Shown: positions 60,887 to 64,000 of the stretch, in pieces
How positions within the stretch are numbered: position 1 is the stretch's first letter
How the letters are laid out: every line of letters starts with the position of its first letter
The notes under the pieces: generated by a model
The model's database searches: none
Told to the model about the DNA's origin: nothing
What the model saw: only the letters and a program-made list of their open reading frames with translations
Assembly: GCA_963667815.1 (NCBI GenBank)
Contig: OY764021.1
Reading direction: 5' to 3' (one strand)
DNA: 64,000 nucleotides
From: Saccharicrinis sp963667815
GTDB taxonomy: Bacteria > Bacteroidota > Bacteroidia > Bacteroidales > Marinilabiliaceae
Position numbers and translations under genes: made by a program

Positions 60887-61816
60887 TTAATTCATCTTCA
60901 CAGTATTAATCAGTTCATTAAACCTATCAAGATCTATAGTTTCACCACTTTGAATTCCTTGTAGCAGAAGTTGATTATCTCCTTTTGCAATGATTTTTAT
61001 AAGTAGATTCACTTTTTTGCCACTCATCATTCCTTTTACAACTGTCTGATATGAATTATAGCCATTTACCTGATCATCTGAGGAACTAATATACTCTAAT
61101 TCAGTTAATCCATTTCCTTTAAACTGTTCTATCATTAACTCAGACGTTTGCTTTAAAGAAGTCATATTATCTTTTGGTACTGGAACTACAATTAAAGTAA
61201 GCTTATCCAGTTGATTATCCATTGACCCTGCTATTGTATATATAAACATATTTGCGTTAGCTTGCGCAAATTTTAAATCACTATTAGAATCATTAAATGA
61301 AAAGAATGTATTTGCAAATGGATCAACTTCTATATCTTTTTCATAACTAGCAGACAATAAACTCGTTTTAATTTGCTCTCCTAGTTTATTATCTAAAACA
61401 CTATATGTACCTGTTAACATTACCGAAAAAGTTGAATCACCAAACACTACATTTACTGACAACAAATTTGCATCTCCTTGTAAAACAGCCATCTTTGCTT
61501 CGTAGCCATTTATTTTCAATTCCTTAAAATCAGTAACTTTTATTCCTTTCTCTTCAAATGTCTCACGCTTAAAACTTGCTGCATTACTATAATAGTTACC
61601 TCCATTTAAATCCATTACATTAATTACAGCCTCTTCTCCTTTTTGATATCCCATAAAATTTTTGGCTTTAACAAATCCTTCCGGAGGAGTCAATCGAACA
61701 TGGGTTCCTGCTACTAATTCGTTAGGCTGTTGTGCATTTATATTATTTGACAAAGCAAAAAATATGGTAAGCATAAATAGAGATAGTGCTTTCATTGTTG
61801 GTTTAATTATTTTCAT
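60887..61816 (-). CDS. Exported protein of unknown function
   Basis: 309 residues from ATG 61816; an ATG at 61795 is equally good. A frame extension to 61957 adds 47 residues with no signal function. A signal peptide (MKALSLFMLTIFFALSNNIN, then AQQ) is followed by a soluble part rich in beta-strands: 'RLTPPEGFVKAKNFMGYQKG', 'INGYEAKMAVLQGDANLLSV', 'GEQIKTSLLSASYEKD' and 'LTLIVVPVPKDNMTSLKQTS'. The P-x-G-F start and the 'GxxAKMAVLQG' block recall PsbP/DUF1795-like lipid or stress proteins, but the match is weak. It stands alone with its own terminator. Confidence 0.68.
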   Translation of the reverse strand: MKIIKPTMKALSLFMLTIFFALSNNINAQQPNELVAGTHVRLTPPEGFVKAKNFMGYQKGEEAVINVMDLNGGNYYSNAASFKRETFEEKGIKVTDFKELKINGYEAKMAVLQGDANLLSVNVVFGDSTFSVMLTGTYSVLDNKLGEQIKTSLLSASYEKDIEVDPFANTFFSFNDSNSDLKFAQANANMFIYTIAGSMDNQLDKLTLIVVPVPKDNMTSLKQTSELMIEQFKGNGLTELEYISSSDDQVNGYNSYQTVVKGMMSGKKVNLLIKIIAKGDNQLLLQGIQSGETIDLDRFNELINTVKMN

Positions 61817-61984
61817 TCTATATTGGAATTTATATATATCATTTAATACGAGAGCAATTGATGGATTAACTACCATTAATCTATTTTTTTGTTGCTTTAG
61901 TTTTATTGATTTACCGTTACGTAATATAATTTCCGAATATACATCTTTAATTATCAAATATCTTAAACCTATTAGTTATTCTTA

Positions 61985-62085
61985 CTTACCGGATTGCAAA
62001 TCCTACCCTAAAATAAAAAGAGCTAAAACCTTTTTACCTATTTAGTTAATGTATGGATTACGCTTCGCTAAAATCTCGCTATTGA
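61985..62085 (+). repeat. REP-like repeat, copy R5
   Basis: ACCGGATTGCAAATCCTACC at 61988-62007 and ATGGATTACGCTTCGCTAAA followed by ATCTCGCTA at about 62051-62081. It is the most diverged copy and lies in the divergent promoter region between the secreted-protein and AraC genes. Confidence 0.72.
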
Positions 62086-62185
62086 GTGAACAAAAATCTT
62101 ATGTCAGAAATTAATCTACCTAGTTTAACATTGACCTTTAATATAATAGTACATAACTTGATCATTTAAATTTTAAGCAGGAGAT

Positions 62186-63280
62186 ATGGCTATTTATATG
62201 GTTCAGATTACTATATGTAAAAATTCTATTCAAACCATTGTGGATTTAATTCTGGAAGCGTTAAATACATATAAAACAAAGGACTGTAAATATTTAACCC
62301 ACTGGAATGAAGATAAGAATAAAGGTTATTACTTTTTATTCGAAGCCAGTAATAAGGATGCAGTACTTGATATTCTTGATTTAATCCCTGAAGTGTATCA
62401 ACAGGTATTTGAATTAAATGCTCACCTCAGCAAGTATTACTTAAACCAAAGTCTGGGAGTACGAGATTTGGAAAACAAAAACGAAAGCCTTGTAAATCAT
62501 TTATCGCTAAAGGTAATTGTTGCTTTCTATCTTAATTATTTACTTTATCAAAATGTTTATGAGGATTATAATACAAACATTAATATTAAAAATCAATTCA
62601 GAACCATTAAGCAAATCGTTAAAAAGCATAAAGGTAAGTTCATTGAGCATCAGGAAAAAAGTTTTACATGCATTTTTAAAACTGTAACAAATGCAATAAA
62701 ATGTGCCCTTGAAACCCGTAAATTCTTTTTATCGATAATTGATAATGACATTTCTCAATCACAAATTAAAATTGGAATTAGTGTAGGTAATGCTAACGTT
62801 GAAAAAAATGAAGCTATAACTAGCAGCTTAAACAATGTTAAACATCTTTGTTGCTTCTCGAACTATAATCAATTGGTAGTATCAAGTAAAATAGCTGTAT
62901 TATTTAAAAACGAAGGTTATGTTCTTAATGAAAACGTAAACGGAATTAAGATATTAAGCTCCCATGAAGAAAATTTCATTCTTCTTTTAATGAAATCTTT
63001 AAATAACAAATTGGATATACAAAACTTTGGTATAAACGAACTTGCTCAGGAAATGGGTATTAGTAAATCAAAATTATACAGAGGTATTGTATCTCTAACC
63101 CACCTTTCCCCGCAGGAATTTATTAAAGAATATAAATTAATAAAAGCTTTAAAATTGATGGAACAAGGTTATAAAAATCTATCTGAAATAGCCTTTGAAA
63201 CGGGTTTTGGAAGTCCTTCTTACTTTTCAAAATGTTTTAAGAAGCGTTATTTTATTAGTCCATCTAAACTATTCAATTGA
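62186..63280 (+). CDS. Regulator: DUF4242-like + degenerate class III cyclase-like domain + AraC HTH
   Basis: 364 residues. AGGAG lies just before ATG 62186 (an ATG 12 bp later is also spaced well). Residues 1-85 match DUF4242 ('CKYLTHWNEDKNKGYYFLFE' then ASNKDAVLDI). Residues about 105-260 follow a class III nucleotidyl cyclase pattern: 'IKQIVKKHKGKFIEHQEKSF', 'TNAIKCALETRKFFLSI', 'IKIGISVGNANV' and 'NYNQLVVSSKIAVLFKNEGY'. The metal-binding Asp block (usually TxGDGxxA) reads HQEKSFT, so it is probably a sensor, not a catalyst. Residues 265-364 are an AraC-type double HTH ('GINELAQEMGISKSKLYRGI', 'LSEIAFETGFGSPSYFSKCF'). The cupin gene 177 bp downstream is a likely target. Confidence 0.85.
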   Translation: MAIYMVQITICKNSIQTIVDLILEALNTYKTKDCKYLTHWNEDKNKGYYFLFEASNKDAVLDILDLIPEVYQQVFELNAHLSKYYLNQSLGVRDLENKNESLVNHLSLKVIVAFYLNYLLYQNVYEDYNTNINIKNQFRTIKQIVKKHKGKFIEHQEKSFTCIFKTVTNAIKCALETRKFFLSIIDNDISQSQIKIGISVGNANVEKNEAITSSLNNVKHLCCFSNYNQLVVSSKIAVLFKNEGYVLNENVNGIKILSSHEENFILLLMKSLNNKLDIQNFGINELAQEMGISKSKLYRGIVSLTHLSPQEFIKEYKLIKALKLMEQGYKNLSEIAFETGFGSPSYFSKCFKKRYFISPSKLFN

Positions 63281-63457
63281 AAATTTACTTTTTCACTCCC
63301 CTATTATTTAAACCCTTCTTATATTATTATTTCATTTTAATGATCTACCATTACAAGTATTTGATTTCTCAGTAATAGTCCTCTTGCATTCAATATATTA
63401 ATTTACACATATAAAGATCTAAAGGTCTTATATTATTTTAACTAAAAATCAAATATT

Positions 63458-63853
63458 ATGAAAATAGCAAAAGAAGATGTACCGGTAAGAATTGATTCTC
63501 CTGCAGCAATTGTAAGACAAATGAAAGGATTTGGTGATGCAACTGATTATGGCAAGATGGCTTGTGAATTTTTTACGCTTTCAAAAGGAACAGATATTTC
63601 ACCTTTACTTGAAGGACTAAAAGATGATATGTGTCAATCACCACACTGGGGATATTGTTTAGATGGCAATATTACTGTTAGGTACACAAATAATACTGAA
63701 GAAAATGTTGTAACAGGCGATTTATTTTATTGGCCACCAGGACATACTGTAATATCAAACGAAAACTCAAATATAATTATTTTTAGCCCACAAGAAGAAC
63801 ACTGTCATGTAGTTGAGCATGTTATGGATAAAATGGGTGTACATCACGAATAA
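63458..63853 (+). CDS. Small cupin-domain protein
   Basis: 131 residues, a single cupin. Barrel motif 1 is recognisable around 'CQSPHWGYCLDGNITVRYTN' and 'GDLFYWPPGHTVI', with a metal-type His there; motif 2 has 'PQEEHCHVVEHVMDKMG', rich in His. Not all four metal ligands can be placed, so metal binding is uncertain. Small cupins bind a small ligand or act as simple enzymes. It lies 177 bp downstream of, and in line with, the DUF4242/cyclase-like/AraC regulator gene. No signal peptide. Confidence 0.82.
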   Translation: MKIAKEDVPVRIDSPAAIVRQMKGFGDATDYGKMACEFFTLSKGTDISPLLEGLKDDMCQSPHWGYCLDGNITVRYTNNTEENVVTGDLFYWPPGHTVISNENSNIIIFSPQEEHCHVVEHVMDKMGVHHE

Positions 63854-63881
63854 GTTTATATTTGGTATGAATAGTAAACTG

Positions 63882-63927
63882 CAAAGCTGCATTAAATATT
63901 ATAGAAATAACATATAATACAGCTTTG
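63882..63927 (+). terminator. Possible terminator after the cupin gene
   Basis: CAAAGCTG (63882-63889) pairs with CAGCTTTG (63920-63927) around a 30-nt loop and is followed by TTTAAATT. The loop is long and the T-run short, so the call is weak. The last 70 bp of the window show no gene. Confidence 0.4.
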
Positions 63928-64000
63928 TTTAAATTATAATAAGTACCTGTAATAAATTTGTAATGCTTTAGTGTTCAAGTAAATTTATGTTCTTCAAATT

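Overview
The window reads as chromosomal DNA of a Bacteroidota bacterium, most likely a marine or saline member of the Bacteroidales/Marinilabiliales. The order is inference. Support comes from the low GC content, promoters with a TAnnTTTG -7 element and few Shine-Dalgarno sites. Family content points the same way: DUF5686, Porin_10-type porin, DUF5020, DUF6266, FecR/DUF4974, an STN-type TonB-dependent receptor and a REP-associated transposase remnant. The tmRNA encodes a GENNYALAA tag. No rRNA, tRNA or CRISPR array was seen.

Layout. 1-2280: a secreted CARDB/leucine-rich-repeat protein gene split by an 8-bp tandem duplication. 2575-3787: small regulator and acetyltransferase. 4129-7346: an osmoprotectant cluster (betaine-binding lipoprotein, tandem UspA protein, BCCT carrier) whose BCCT gene lost its 5' part at an IS3-family element (7348-8607). 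8940-13719: DUF808 membrane protein, tmRNA gene, CoA-disulfide-reductase/rhodanese protein, metallo-beta-lactamase-fold protein, corrinoid adenosyltransferase. 14015-39022: ordinary housekeeping and envelope genes: lipid-linked sugar transferase, DMT transporter, PAP2 phosphatase, AsmA, DUF5686, aminotransferase, FtsX-type permease, acyl-CoA ligase, TreT-like glycosyltransferase, NUDIX, MltF-like transglycosylase, porin, Tsx-like/purine uptake pair, MATE, TonB. 39515-46123: DNA-repair helicases (UvrD-like and MrfA-like) with an unrecognised protein.

46124-53521 is accessory, repeat-rich DNA. It holds REP-like repeats around a decayed RAYT transposase, a second identical IS3 copy with a clean GAG target duplication, the 3' end of a group II intron (domains V and VI), two beta-propeller lipoprotein genes, a 516-bp tandem duplication and a MITE-like element whose sibling lies at 41798-42013.

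54137-59286 is a cell-surface signalling locus: ECF sigma factor, small beta-barrel protein, FecR anti-sigma, STN-containing TonB-dependent receptor. 59864-63853 holds a GNAT-YoaP fusion, a secreted unknown, an unusual DUF4242/cyclase-like/AraC regulator and a cupin.

No wholly new multi-gene system is provable from sequence alone. The strongest leads are the reversible-looking 8-bp frameshift in the LRR gene, the sigma/barrel/FecR/receptor locus, the cyclase-like AraC regulator next to a cupin, the unknown protein beside the MrfA-like helicase, and a 60-nt structured intergenic element at 39137-39196.
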